Source of the DNA: JADZGC01 sp964613485
GTDB lineage: Bacteria; Patescibacteriota; Saccharimonadia; CAILAD01; GCA-016700035
NCBI GenBank assembly: GCA_964613485.1
Contig: CAZTHB010000001.1
Location: 28,013 to 92,012, forward strand
Direction of reading: 5' to 3'
Length of the DNA stretch: 64,000 nt
A model generated the notes under the pieces. That model had not been told where the DNA came from, ran no database searches, and worked only from the letters and a program-made list of their open reading frames with translations. Below are positions 33,511 through 41,028 of this stretch, piece after piece; the stretch's first letter is position 1, and every line of letters begins with the position of its first letter. Both the position numbers and the translations under genes were made by a program.

Positions 33511-34581
33511 TTAGCGTGGTGTTTTTTCGTATTGAGTCGTCACGAGCACATCCTTAAGTACATCGATGTCCTCGAGAACCGCCCCCGTACCTCGCGCAAC
33601 AGCCGTCAAAGGATCATCCGCGATTACTACCGGCATCTTGGTCTGGGTAGTTAATAGCTTGTCTAGGCCACGCAAGAGCGCACCACCACCAGCTAAATAC
33701 ACCCCCTTATCCATAATATCTGCGATGAGCTCTGGCGGAGTTTCTTCGATTGTATCCTTCACGGCATTCACGATCGCCTTAACTGACTTTGATAACGCTA
33801 CACGCACCTGATCAGAATTGATGATCACTTCTTTCGGCAACCCCGTCACAATGTCACGCCCGCGTATCGGTGCTTCGAGCATAGTATCAAGGTCGGTAGC
33901 AGAACCAACTGAAATCTTGATCGCTTCAGCGGTGCGTTCGCCTACTTGTAAATTAAATTCTTCCTTCGCATACGCGATAATGTCTTCGGTGAGCTCATCC
34001 CCGGCGATGCGAATCGAACGAGACGCCACTATGCCACCGAGAGAGATAACCGCCACTTCACTCGTGCCACCACCAATGTCGACTATCATACTACCGGCTG
34101 CGTCATGTACAGGCATACCCGATCCGACTGCTGCCGCCATCGGCTCTTCGATCAGATAAGCTGCACGCGCACCCGCATTCATCGCAGCATCTTCTACGGC
34201 ACGTTTTTCGACCTCAGTTACTCCCGACGGAATCCCGATCACCACTCGCGGTCGCGGGATAAGGACAAAGTTGTCTTTATGAACCTTATCGATGAAGTAC
34301 TTGAGCATCTGCTCAGTGACCTCAAAGTCCGAGACTACACCGTCAACAAGCGGCCGATTTGCTACGATATTGGCCGGCGTCTTGCCTACCATACGCTTGG
34401 CTTCATCGCCGATGGCGAGAATTTGCTTGGTCTTCGTATTGATCGCAACTACACTCGGCTCATTAATCACGATGCCCTTCCCGCGCACATACACCAAAGT
34501 ATTAGCTGTCCCCAAATCGATACCTATATCGTGAGACAGCCGCCCAAACAAATGTGAAAAAGGAAGACGGGGCAGTTGCAT
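33511..34581 (-). CDS. mreB: Actin-like rod shape-determining protein MreB
   Basis: MreB (356 residues), an actin homologue forming membrane-bound filaments that guide lateral wall synthesis. Phosphate 1 motif DIGIDLGTANTLVYVRGKGI, phosphate 2 MIVDIGGGTSEVAVISLGG and the adenosine motif YLAGGGALLRGLDKLL are intact. The N-terminal MQLPRLPFSHLFGRL is a likely amphipathic membrane-binding helix. It is the first gene of mreB-mreC-mreD-mrdA. A rod or elongated growth stage is implied, unlike the coccoid image of many relatives. Confidence 0.96.
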   Translation of the reverse strand: MQLPRLPFSHLFGRLSHDIGIDLGTANTLVYVRGKGIVINEPSVVAINTKTKQILAIGDEAKRMVGKTPANIVANRPLVDGVVSDFEVTEQMLKYFIDKVHKDNFVLIPRPRVVIGIPSGVTEVEKRAVEDAAMNAGARAAYLIEEPMAAAVGSGMPVHDAAGSMIVDIGGGTSEVAVISLGGIVASRSIRIAGDELTEDIIAYAKEEFNLQVGERTAEAIKISVGSATDLDTMLEAPIRGRDIVTGLPKEVIINSDQVRVALSKSVKAIVNAVKDTIEETPPELIADIMDKGVYLAGGGALLRGLDKLLTTQTKMPVVIADDPLTAVARGTGAVLEDIDVLKDVLVTTQYEKTPR

Positions 34582-34631
34582 ACTTATTCTCCAGTCTACC
34601 TGGTATCAGGAGTGGCTACAAGGCATCTGCT

Positions 34632-35381
34632 CTAATTCGGTATCTGTAAAATAAACCAAAAAGCGATTGCATTATTCAGCATATGAAGCAAAATGCCCGG
34701 ATAGAGACTCTGACTCCTCTGATATAGCCAGGCAAGTAGCAGTCCGAGCAAAAAAGTATAAATACCGACGTTAAGCTGCCCGTGCAGCCACCCAAAAGCC
34801 GCCGAAGAAACGACCGCTGCAAGCCATATCGGCCAACGCGACGCCAGCGCTCGGAACATAATCCCCCTAAATATCAATTCCTCCACAACCGGTGCAATAC
34901 CAACTGCCGCAATGAAGCTAGCCACGACCGCCCAGTGCGTCTTACCAAAGCCCAACACATCCTGAGCCTGATCAAGATTTGTGGACGGACTCACCACCTG
35001 TATCACGGTAAAAACCACTACCACCAACATCATCTGTGCGATATACAATCCGAGCACAGCAAAAATCCAGCCCCAATGGAAGCGCTGCAAGCCGAGATCC
35101 TGGATGCGAAGCTTGCGCCAGCGCATTAACCCGACAATAATGCCGACCTCAATAGCGAGCGCTACAGCATATTGCACGAACGCAGCAAATGGATCATCGC
35201 GGACAAATATCCTACCCATCGACATTGATATAAAGCCGGCCCTACCGAATAGATAGACAGCGATCGCAACCACGAGTGGCAACACTGCTACACCTAGATA
35301 TGCGATCAGTGCATCAATCGGCCGCCATGAGCCATGAGTGCGCTGAACCTGCATAGCGGGCTGTGACATTACTAACGCCAA
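34632..35381 (-). CDS. CPBP-family intramembrane metalloprotease
   Basis: A polytopic membrane protein of 249 residues related to CAAX-prenyl endopeptidases and bacteriocin-immunity proteins (Abi/CPBP). Motif 1 EELIFRGIMFR gives the EE and R residues, motif 2 FGWLHGQLNVG the first histidine, and HMLNNAIAF the second. All catalytic residues are kept. Substrate unknown. It overlaps the end of the rseP start region by 10 bases and so is cotranscribed with that protease; mreB follows after 50 bases. Confidence 0.88.
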   Translation of the reverse strand: MALVMSQPAMQVQRTHGSWRPIDALIAYLGVAVLPLVVAIAVYLFGRAGFISMSMGRIFVRDDPFAAFVQYAVALAIEVGIIVGLMRWRKLRIQDLGLQRFHWGWIFAVLGLYIAQMMLVVVVFTVIQVVSPSTNLDQAQDVLGFGKTHWAVVASFIAAVGIAPVVEELIFRGIMFRALASRWPIWLAAVVSSAAFGWLHGQLNVGIYTFLLGLLLAWLYQRSQSLYPGILLHMLNNAIAFWFILQIPN

Positions 35382-36454
35382 ATTCGGGAGATGTCAGAGA
35401 TAGCCACGACAATTCCGAGCGCCATCAAAGCAACGAAACCAATAGTGTGAGCCCAGGACTCGTGGTGATCACCCATAGGGACGCCCACCTTGCGTAAGAG
35501 AATTACCGCCAAGCGACCACCATCGAGGGCCGGGATTGGCAGTGCATTGAGAATACCAAGTGAGAGAGAAATCGAAGCAACCAGAGCCACAAAGTAGTCC
35601 CAGCCAAACTTGATAACTTGCGGCGCGGCGGCGGCAATACCGATTGGCCCCACCAAGCCATCATTTACCTTGGCTGTAGTAAATATTTGCCAGATAGAGC
35701 TGAAGAACATCGGTACCGATACAGCAATCGTCTTCCACATCAAAGCTAAACTCGCCAATGGTGCCGCCCACCACACGTAGCGCTCCTTTTGCTGCGAAAT
35801 TGCTGCGACCCCAAGAATCCCCTTGTCTGCATCTGCCCCAAGTGTCACAGTCGCTGACTTGACCTCACCACTACGCTCATATTCCACGGCAACCGTTTGT
35901 CCGGCTCGTTCCCGAGTAGCGGCCCGCAGCTCTTCTTCGGTCTGCGGAGATACCGTATCAATGCGCTTCATGGTATCGCCATTTTGTAACCCCGCTCTAT
36001 CGGCAGCAGAATCAGGATTTACCGAATAAACCACCAGGCGATTTGGGCCTGCAGCGATCGGCTGAATAGCACCCATACGAGGTAGATCAAACGGAAAAAT
36101 ATTTGCCATGCCCACTATACACAAGATCGTAAACAGCACCCATGCAATCAAGAAATTCATCGTGACGCCTGCCATGAGCACTTTCGTCTTCACCCAGACT
36201 GACTTGACCGCAAAACTATCCTTGGCGCGGCTTTCATTTTCTTCCCCTTCGAGACGCACAAACCCGCCAAGCGGCAGCCAGTTTATTGTGTACTCAGTCT
36301 CACCACGCTTGAAGCCGAATGCCTTAGGCGGAAACCCGATGCCAAACTCATGCACCTTGATACCATTTCGTTTCGCTACGATGAAATGGCCGAATTCATG
36401 CGCGATCACCAGCGCTGAAAAGGCAAATATAACAAGCAGAATCATCCAGACCAT
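35372..36454 (-). CDS. rseP: Site-2 protease RseP (RIP metalloprotease)
   Basis: A 360-residue intramembrane zinc protease that cleaves anti-sigma factors and signal peptides within the membrane. The zinc site HEFGH is at residues 19-23, and the second motif is LNALPIPALDGGRL near the C-terminus. One PDZ domain lies between (DSAADRAGLQNGDTMKRIDT). Four transmembrane helices are visible. TATACT ends 8 bases before the ATG, which suggests a leaderless transcript. It is followed by the CPBP protease with overlap. Confidence 0.94.
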   Translation of the reverse strand: MVWMILLVIFAFSALVIAHEFGHFIVAKRNGIKVHEFGIGFPPKAFGFKRGETEYTINWLPLGGFVRLEGEENESRAKDSFAVKSVWVKTKVLMAGVTMNFLIAWVLFTILCIVGMANIFPFDLPRMGAIQPIAAGPNRLVVYSVNPDSAADRAGLQNGDTMKRIDTVSPQTEEELRAATRERAGQTVAVEYERSGEVKSATVTLGADADKGILGVAAISQQKERYVWWAAPLASLALMWKTIAVSVPMFFSSIWQIFTTAKVNDGLVGPIGIAAAAPQVIKFGWDYFVALVASISLSLGILNALPIPALDGGRLAVILLRKVGVPMGDHHESWAHTIGFVALMALGIVVAISDISRIWR

Positions 36455-36462
36455 ATATACAT

Positions 36463-36468
36463 AGTATA
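36463..36468 (-). promoter_or_regulatory. -10 element TATACT of rseP, near-leaderless
   Basis: TATACT on the minus strand, 8 bases before the start codon. No clear -35 is seen. Confidence 0.45.
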
Positions 36469-36484
36469 TACGAAAAAATGAAAA

Positions 36485-36512
36485 CTGACTGAGAGCTATT
36501 TCTCAGCCAGTG
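36485..36512 (-). terminator. Terminator of the MazG-like gene
   Basis: ACTG-CTGAGA pairs with TCTCAG-CAGT (one A-C mismatch) around a 6-base loop, followed on the minus strand by TTTCATTTTTTC. Confidence 0.85.
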
Positions 36513-36538
36513 TGTACTCACTTGTTATCTGTACGTCT

Positions 36539-36955
36539 TTAGTCGGACACTTCGGGATATTGATCTGGACGATCGAGGTAGTATTGCAGCCACGGACTGT
36601 CTTCCGGCACAGTTACGGTATCAATGAAATACCGCTCACGGAATTTCCCCCGTTTGAGACTCTTGCGAACTTTTGCCGAATTGAGTTGCCTCCGCGTAAG
36701 CCGTCGCAAGACGAGAATGTCGTCGATGATTGCCTCGAGATCTCCGAGCTCACTCAATAGCTCATCGTCGGACGTATCGCCTATCTTCGCTGCCTCTGAT
36801 GCCTCTTCTACTAACTTTATAAGCAGCGTACGCAGATACCGCTCATTATCTTCCAGAATCTCGAACGCCACCTCATCACCATCTGCCAGCATCTCGGGCA
36901 CGATCTTGTCACGAACCAATTTGCCATATCGAAAGGTACGCCCTTTGTTTTTCAT
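36539..36955 (-). CDS. MazG-like all-alpha NTP pyrophosphatase
   Basis: A 138-residue protein beginning RYGKLVRDKIVPEMLADGDE, the signature of the predicted house-cleaning pyrophosphatases related to HisE and MazG. The metal-binding acids are in KLVEEASEAAKIG and ELLSELGDLEAIIDDIL (E-x-x-E and E-x-x-D). Such enzymes hydrolyse damaged or non-canonical nucleoside triphosphates to monophosphates. The 50-residue C-terminal part (RERYFIDTVTVPEDSPWLQYY) is not part of the known fold. It is a single-gene unit with terminators on both sides. Confidence 0.85.
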   Translation of the reverse strand: MKNKGRTFRYGKLVRDKIVPEMLADGDEVAFEILEDNERYLRTLLIKLVEEASEAAKIGDTSDDELLSELGDLEAIIDDILVLRRLTRRQLNSAKVRKSLKRGKFRERYFIDTVTVPEDSPWLQYYLDRPDQYPEVSD

Positions 36956-36973
36956 CTCTGCATAATACCAAAA

Positions 36974-36992
36974 AGCCCCAGAATTTGGGGCT
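36974..36992 (-). terminator. Terminator of the rpsB-tsf-frr operon
   Basis: AGCCCCA (36974-36980) pairs with TGGGGCT (36986-36992), followed on the minus strand by TTTTGG and preceded by AAAAG. Confidence 0.85.
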
Positions 36993-37016
36993 TTTGCGTC
37001 GTTTTTGACTCAGATA

Positions 37017-37574
37017 TTAGACAGTCATCAGTTCTTGCTTCTTTTCATCGTGAAGCTTCAGCGCATCAGCCTGGTACTTACGAATGAGTTCATCAAGCTG
37101 TTTTTCAGTCTTGAAGTACTCGTCTTCAGGTATACTCCCATCTTCTTTGCCCTTCTTAGCATCCTTCAGCCCGTCATGACGAGCATTGCGCAAGCTGATA
37201 TGACATTCTTCAAGCTTCTCTGCGATCAGTTTGACCAGACTCTGGCGACGCTCTTCGGTCATAGCAGGCATCTGCATACGCACCATCGTGCCGTCGGTGG
37301 CCGGACTCAAACCGAGCGCTTCATTCTCACGAATTGCCTTTTCTACAGCTGCAACATTCTGAGCATCCCACACCTGGATCTGAATCGTCTTCGGATCGGG
37401 CGCAGAAACAGTGCCAACCGCCTTAACTGGCATTTCTTGCCCATATACATTCACCGACAGAAAATCCACGAGTCCCGGATGTGCACGACCAGCTTGTACG
37501 TTTTTGAGCTCCCTATCGAAGTGCTCGAAAGAATCTTTCATGAGATTTTCACTAGATTTGAGTATATCTTGCAT
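37017..37574 (-). CDS. frr: Ribosome recycling factor
   Basis: RRF (185 residues) splits post-termination ribosomes with EF-G. The long three-helix bundle is recognisable by FDRELKNVQAGRAHPGLVDF near the N-terminus and TEERRQSLVKLIAEKLEECH, SLRNARHDGLKDAKK in the middle. It follows tsf by 18 bases in the operon rpsB-tsf-frr; pyrH, which often stands between tsf and frr, is absent here. Confidence 0.96.
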   Translation of the reverse strand: MQDILKSSENLMKDSFEHFDRELKNVQAGRAHPGLVDFLSVNVYGQEMPVKAVGTVSAPDPKTIQIQVWDAQNVAAVEKAIRENEALGLSPATDGTMVRMQMPAMTEERRQSLVKLIAEKLEECHISLRNARHDGLKDAKKGKEDGSIPEDEYFKTEKQLDELIRKYQADALKLHDEKKQELMTV

Positions 37575-37592
37575 GGCTCTATTGTACGCCGA

Positions 37593-38177
37593 TTATTGAC
37601 CGAGTTCGATACGAGTGAAGCGACGAACGACGATATTCTCACCAAGCTTACCAATAACGCTCTTGACGTACTCATCAATAGTCATCGAGTCGTCCTTATA
37701 GAAGGGCTGCTCGAGCAAGCAAGCACCTGCTAGCCATTTATCAACTTTACCTTCGACGATCTTGCCGGCATGCTCAGCCGGCTTGCCAGATTCTTTGACT
37801 TCTTCTTCGAAGAGGCTTTTTTCTTTCGCCATAACCTCTTCTGACACTTCATCACGCTTAACATACTGAGGACTCATAGCCGCGATGTGCAGAGCAAGCT
37901 CTTCGACAAGATTTTGAAAGTCTTCGGTCTTGACGACGAAATCTGTCTCACAGTTTACCTCGACGAGTACGCCAATACGTCCACCATGGACATAGCTACC
38001 AATAAGCCCAGCGCCCGCAACACGATCAGCCTTCTTTTCAGCTTTTGCCATACCTTTCACACGCAGGATTTCTTGTGCTTTCTCGATATCGCCCCCGGCT
38101 TCGGTCAATGCTTCCTTAGCCTGCATCATGCCGGCGCCAGTCATCTCGCGCAGTTTCTTAATGTCTTCGATTGACAT
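37593..38177 (-). CDS. tsf: Elongation factor Ts
   Basis: EF-Ts (194 residues) exchanges GDP for GTP on EF-Tu. The N-terminal UBA-like domain has IKKLREMTGAGMMQAKEAL, and the core has NCETDFVVKTEDFQNLVEELALH and IGKLGENIVVRRF. The size fits the short Thermus-like form, with one core repeat instead of the two in E. coli. It lies 7 bases after rpsB. Confidence 0.96.
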   Translation of the reverse strand: MSIEDIKKLREMTGAGMMQAKEALTEAGGDIEKAQEILRVKGMAKAEKKADRVAGAGLIGSYVHGGRIGVLVEVNCETDFVVKTEDFQNLVEELALHIAAMSPQYVKRDEVSEEVMAKEKSLFEEEVKESGKPAEHAGKIVEGKVDKWLAGACLLEQPFYKDDSMTIDEYVKSVIGKLGENIVVRRFTRIELGQ

Positions 38178-38184
38178 AGATTGA

Positions 38185-38976
38185 TTAACCCTCCTGCTCT
38201 TCAGTTTTTTCAGTGTCGTTATCTGATTTCGTCTTGGCTGCGTACGCTGCTGCGCCCTTAGCAGCCGCTTGTGCGATACGGTTCACAATCAGTGCAACAG
38301 ACTTCACAGCGTCATCGTTTGCTGGTACAACATACTGCACACCTTCTGGATTTGCATTTGTATCAGCAATTGCAATTACGGGGATATTGAGATGATTTGC
38401 TTCCTTGATTGCAATTGTCTCGCGCGGAATATCGATGATAAAGAGAGCTTCAGGCAATTGTGTTAGTTCTCGTACGCCGTTGAAGGTCTTTGAGAGTTTA
38501 GCAATCTCTTCGTCACGACGAAGACGCTCTTTCTTCGTCAACTTATCTGCAGCATCATCACGCTGAGCTTCGAGCTTCTTAAGGTGACGTAAGCGGCTCG
38601 AGATCGTTTCCCAGTTTGTGAGCATACCGCCCAACCAACGATGAGTTACGTAAGGCATACCAGCGTCCTGAGCTGCCTTTTCAACAACAGCCTTTGTCTG
38701 ACGCTTAGTCGCGACAAACAGAACCGCCTTGCCTTGCTCAGTAAGCTGTTCGACAAACTTCTCAGCTTCTTTCAATCGAGTTTCGGTCTGAATCAGATCA
38801 ATAATGTGGATACCATTACGAGCTGAGTGAATGAATGGTGACATCTTTGGGTGCCAGCGCTCAGTCTTGTGACCGAAGTGGACACCAGCTTGAAGGAGTT
38901 CCTGAAGCGCGCTTGCACTTGGAACAGTAGTTTTCTTGACGGCTGCCTTCTTCGGAGCCGTAGTTTTTGTTGGCAT
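38185..38976 (-). CDS. rpsB: Small ribosomal subunit protein uS2
   Basis: uS2 of about 263 residues. QELLQAGVHFGHKTERWHPK, GIHIIDLIQT, THRWLGGMLTNWETI and IPVIAIADTNANPEGVQYVVPAND are canonical. A Lys/Ala-rich N-terminal extension of about 25 residues (TKTTAPKKAAVKKTT) and a short acidic tail are extra. I start at 38976, where AAAGGAAG precedes the ATG, not at the in-frame upstream start at 39009. A hairpin in the leader may be an autoregulatory site. Confidence 0.96.
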   Translation of the reverse strand: MPTKTTAPKKAAVKKTTVPSASALQELLQAGVHFGHKTERWHPKMSPFIHSARNGIHIIDLIQTETRLKEAEKFVEQLTEQGKAVLFVATKRQTKAVVEKAAQDAGMPYVTHRWLGGMLTNWETISSRLRHLKKLEAQRDDAADKLTKKERLRRDEEIAKLSKTFNGVRELTQLPEALFIIDIPRETIAIKEANHLNIPVIAIADTNANPEGVQYVVPANDDAVKSVALIVNRIAQAAAKGAAAYAAKTKSDNDTEKTEEQEG

Positions 38977-38994
38977 ATTGCTTCCTTTTCTCGT

Positions 38995-39035
38995 AGTAGC
39001 TCTTCCCAAGCGGGAGGAAGGTTTTGTGAGCTACT
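38995..39035 (-). promoter_or_regulatory. Hairpin in the rpsB leader, possible uS2 autoregulation site
   Basis: AGTAGCTC (left arm, 39028-39035 minus) pairs with GAGCTACT (38995-39002) for 8 bp, with an inner CTTCC...GGGAAG pairing. It ends about 19 bases before the ATG. Many rpsB leaders bind uS2, but this one matches no motif I can name. Confidence 0.4.
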
Positions 39036-39061
39036 GAAAGATTAATTACTTTAGCCCACCT

Positions 39062-39090
39062 ATCTTATCCTATCTGTTGTAATCTGTCAA
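39062..39090 (-). promoter_or_regulatory. Promoter of rpsB-tsf-frr
   Basis: TTGACA (39085-39090), 17 bases, TAAGAT (39062-39067) on the minus strand, giving a leader of about 80 bases. Confidence 0.8.
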
Positions 39091-39124
39091 TCATTCCAAA
39101 AGTACAGAAAGTAAGCATAAGGGC

Positions 39125-39153
39125 TTGACAATATAGGCAGATTAGCGTATTAT
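39125..39153 (+). promoter_or_regulatory. Consensus promoter of the Rpf-like gene
   Basis: TTGACA (39125-39130), 17 bases, TATTAT (39148-39153). It diverges from the rpsB promoter. Transcription should begin near 39160. Confidence 0.85.
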
Positions 39154-39159
39154 ACACGC

Positions 39160-39319
39160 CGTTCTCAAGAAATAGCGACCGTATCTGTTCGATAGGGTCT
39201 TTTTTCTTGGGAGGGTCCCTATAAAACGTTTTCTCCTGGCGACAGATAGAAAACACACGGTGACTCCTTCGGAGGGTGGAAAGGAGCAATGAACCAGTGA
39301 GCTCCGCGCTCACGATTCT
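39160..39319 (+). ncRNA. Structured leader RNA before the Rpf-like gene, riboswitch-like
   Basis: The 160-base leader can form several helices: P1 (39162-39172 with 39203-39213, 11 bp including G-U pairs) enclosing P2 (39177-39185 with 39191-39199), whose 3' side runs into TTTTTT like an intrinsic terminator. P3 is 39228-39234 with 39248-39254. A CTCC-TTC-GGAG hairpin lies at 39264-39274, and a 6-bp hairpin (39297-39313) sits 6 bases before the ATG. CTCCTT (39264-39269) is also an exact complement of the AAGGAG at 39281-39286, so it could mask it. Actinobacterial rpf genes often follow c-di-AMP (ydaO) riboswitches; I do not see enough of that consensus to call it one. Confidence 0.5.
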
Positions 39320-39874
39320 ATGCGTACTATCCACACAGCTATGGCGGTTCTCGCCGTAGCTACACTACAGGTAACCACTCAGGTCGTGCACACTCCGGTT
39401 ACCGTCCAGCTCCCTGCCCGCGTGGCACAAGCTGCGGCTTCGAGCACGCACGCCCTCACCTTTACAACCAAATCTGCTACTCCCTTGAAGGTAGCTTCGA
39501 CTGTACCGTCATTTGATGATGCTGTCGTGAAGCCCCTCAAGGCAAAACAGGAAGCTGATGCCAAGGCTAAGGCTGCCAAAAAGGTAGCCATCCGAGTTGC
39601 TACTACTATCAAGCGAACTCCTGTCATTATTGGCGGTGACGACGCTTTTGCGCAGTTGCGATTCTGTGAAGCCGGTGGTGACTACACCAAGAACACCGGT
39701 AACGGTTACTTTGGTGCCTACCAGTACAACCTGAGCACGTGGGCAAACTATGGTGGCTTCGCGCGACCAGACCTTGCTCCACCTGAAGTTCAGGATGCCA
39801 AGGCCCGTGAGACTCAAGCCCGTCGTGGTTGGAGTCCATGGCCAGCTTGTGCCCGTAAGCTTGGTCTTTTATAA
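39320..39874 (+). CDS. Resuscitation-promoting factor-like muralytic protein
   Basis: A 184-residue exported protein. A hydrophobic N-terminus (MAVLAVATLQVTTQVV) serves as signal peptide. An Ala/Lys-rich linker leads to a C-terminal Rpf domain: FAQLRFCEAGGDYTKNTGNGYFGAYQYNLSTW is split here as FCEAGGDYTKNTG and YFGAYQYNLSTWANYGG, with the catalytic Glu in CEAGG. The end QARRGWSPWPACARKLGL is also typical, and the two cysteines match the conserved disulfide. Rpf cleaves peptidoglycan glycan strands and wakes dormant Actinobacteria, the usual hosts of this group. It has a dedicated promoter, leader and terminator. Confidence 0.88.
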   Translation: MRTIHTAMAVLAVATLQVTTQVVHTPVTVQLPARVAQAAASSTHALTFTTKSATPLKVASTVPSFDDAVVKPLKAKQEADAKAKAAKKVAIRVATTIKRTPVIIGGDDAFAQLRFCEAGGDYTKNTGNGYFGAYQYNLSTWANYGGFARPDLAPPEVQDAKARETQARRGWSPWPACARKLGLL

Positions 39875-39903
39875 GACGAGCAATCGAACACTTGGTTCAA
39901 AGC

Positions 39904-39935
39904 AAAACCCCCTTTCTCTCGAGATTGGGGGTTTT
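39904..39935 (+). terminator. Terminator of the Rpf-like gene
   Basis: AAAACCCCC (39904-39912) pairs with GGGGGTTTT (39927-39935) over 9 bp; the loop contains TCTCGAGA. Confidence 0.9.
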
Positions 39936-39977
39936 GTGATGTAGTCACTGCCATACCCATCTCTCTTGACGGGTAGG

Positions 39978-39991
39978 CGTATAATTATACG
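39978..39991. repeat. 14-bp AT-rich palindrome upstream of the 124-residue gene
   Basis: CGTATAATTATACG is a perfect palindrome and contains TATAAT on both strands. TTGACG lies at 39966-39971, too close for a normal spacer. It may be an operator or a poor promoter. The rest of 39992-40144 holds a leader with small inverted repeats and no gene. Confidence 0.4.
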
Positions 39992-40144
39992 TAAGCACTT
40001 TTCGAAAGAAATCGAGGTGTAATCGAACCTTCACCCGGGTTAAAAGGGGGATTCTTTCGCACTCAAACCAGGCCCACTCTACGGCCAGGCACGATACAAA
40101 AGATCGAGTAATACCCGAAACAAGAACAAAAAAGGTGGAATCAC

Positions 40145-40519
40145 ATGACAAATGAGCAGCTCGCAATCAGGGCAAATTGCCCTGTGTGGGCCGTACAAGC
40201 CCTGAAGCAATATCACTTCACGCCAGACTCATGGACAGAAGAAGATGTTCGCACGATCCATATGCGGCCATCTCACCCATCAAAGCCGCACACCGTGGTC
40301 TTGGCCTTCCATCACGTCGGCGGACGCCTCTTCATGCGTAGCGTCATGCTGTCTTCAAGCGGCGTCATTCGCACCAGCTTGGTTCGTCCCCGTTCATCGT
40401 GCGGAGATCGTATTCCGCGCATCAGTTGTCGACCGGCTGTTGTGATGCAGCGAGATGCAGAAGCACTCGCAAAACTCGTCACGGGTAACACTCAAGAAGC
40501 TGTCCTCGTACTCGCCTAG
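40145..40519 (+). CDS. Hypothetical protein, 124 residues, stand-alone cassette
   Basis: Not recognised. The N-terminal 40 residues (EQLAIRANCPVWAVQALKQYHFTPDSW) look like a small helical domain, possibly a degenerate helix-turn-helix. The remainder is basic and beta-rich (HTVVLAFHHVGGRLFMRSVML, IRTSLVRPRSSCGDRIPRIS). No signal peptide or membrane segment. AAAGGTGG precedes the ATG. C-rich codon use differs from the Rpf gene next door. It stands alone between terminators, like the other isolated hypotheticals here. Confidence 0.7.
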   Translation: MTNEQLAIRANCPVWAVQALKQYHFTPDSWTEEDVRTIHMRPSHPSKPHTVVLAFHHVGGRLFMRSVMLSSSGVIRTSLVRPRSSCGDRIPRISCRPAVVMQRDAEALAKLVTGNTQEAVLVLA

Positions 40520-40545
40520 ACGCCTTTTCTTTATTCATCAATTCG

Positions 40546-40578
40546 TCCCGCGGAGCTATACGCTTCTCGGGATCTTTT
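40546..40578 (+). terminator. Terminator of the 124-residue gene
   Basis: TCCCG-GGAGC pairs with GCTTC-CGGGA (one mismatch and one G-T) around TATAC (40546-40572), then TCTTTT. Confidence 0.75.
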
Positions 40579-40581
40579 ACA

Positions 40582-41028
40582 TTAAGACTCTCGGATCTTC
40601 ATATGGTATTGCTGGAGAAACTGCGGCAGGAGCCCAATTGCTTGATCGTAGTCGAGTTCGTGTCCACTTAGTGTCTCAAATCCGGTTATTTTACCCAGTT
40701 TTGTTCCACTAAGATCCATCTTTTTCACCCCAACCTTACACTGGGACAGATCAACCTCCCGCCAATCGCAATCAATAAATTTTACTGATTTAAACTCTGA
40801 ACCCGCAAAGTCTACGTCTTCAAAGATGCAGTTGCGAAACTCAACTTGCTTGAAGTGACTCAGACGCCAATTTACCACCGAAAACTTGCAATCTTCGAAG
40901 ACACTCTCGATCACATAGCTATCATGAGCATCAATCGCGGCATAGCGACAATCTAATACATGCTGCCTGTGCCAGCTCGTACGTGTGAGCTTTTGATCGA
41001 GAAATTGCTTATGCGCGAGCTTAAACAC
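40582..41028 (-). CDS. Pentapeptide-repeat protein
   Basis: A 148-residue soluble protein whose centre (about 35-110) consists of tandem five-residue units with aromatic or Leu centres: VIESVFEDCKFSVVNW, KQVEFRNCIFEDVDFAGSEF, KSVKFIDCDWREVDLSQCK. These fold into a right-handed beta-helix. Some relatives mimic DNA or bind proteins, but no function can be assigned. Cysteine is frequent at one position of the repeat. Its ATG comes directly after the slipin stop, so both are cotranscribed. Confidence 0.82.
   Translation of the reverse strand: MFKLAHKQFLDQKLTRTSWHRQHVLDCRYAAIDAHDSYVIESVFEDCKFSVVNWRLSHFKQVEFRNCIFEDVDFAGSEFKSVKFIDCDWREVDLSQCKVGVKKMDLSGTKLGKITGFETLSGHELDYDQAIGLLPQFLQQYHMKIRES

Noticed and set aside
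39160..39319. A definite ydaO (c-di-AMP) riboswitch call
   Set aside because: Only a few short segments resemble it (a CGACAG, a GG..AAAGGA). The pseudo-symmetric core of that class is not visible.
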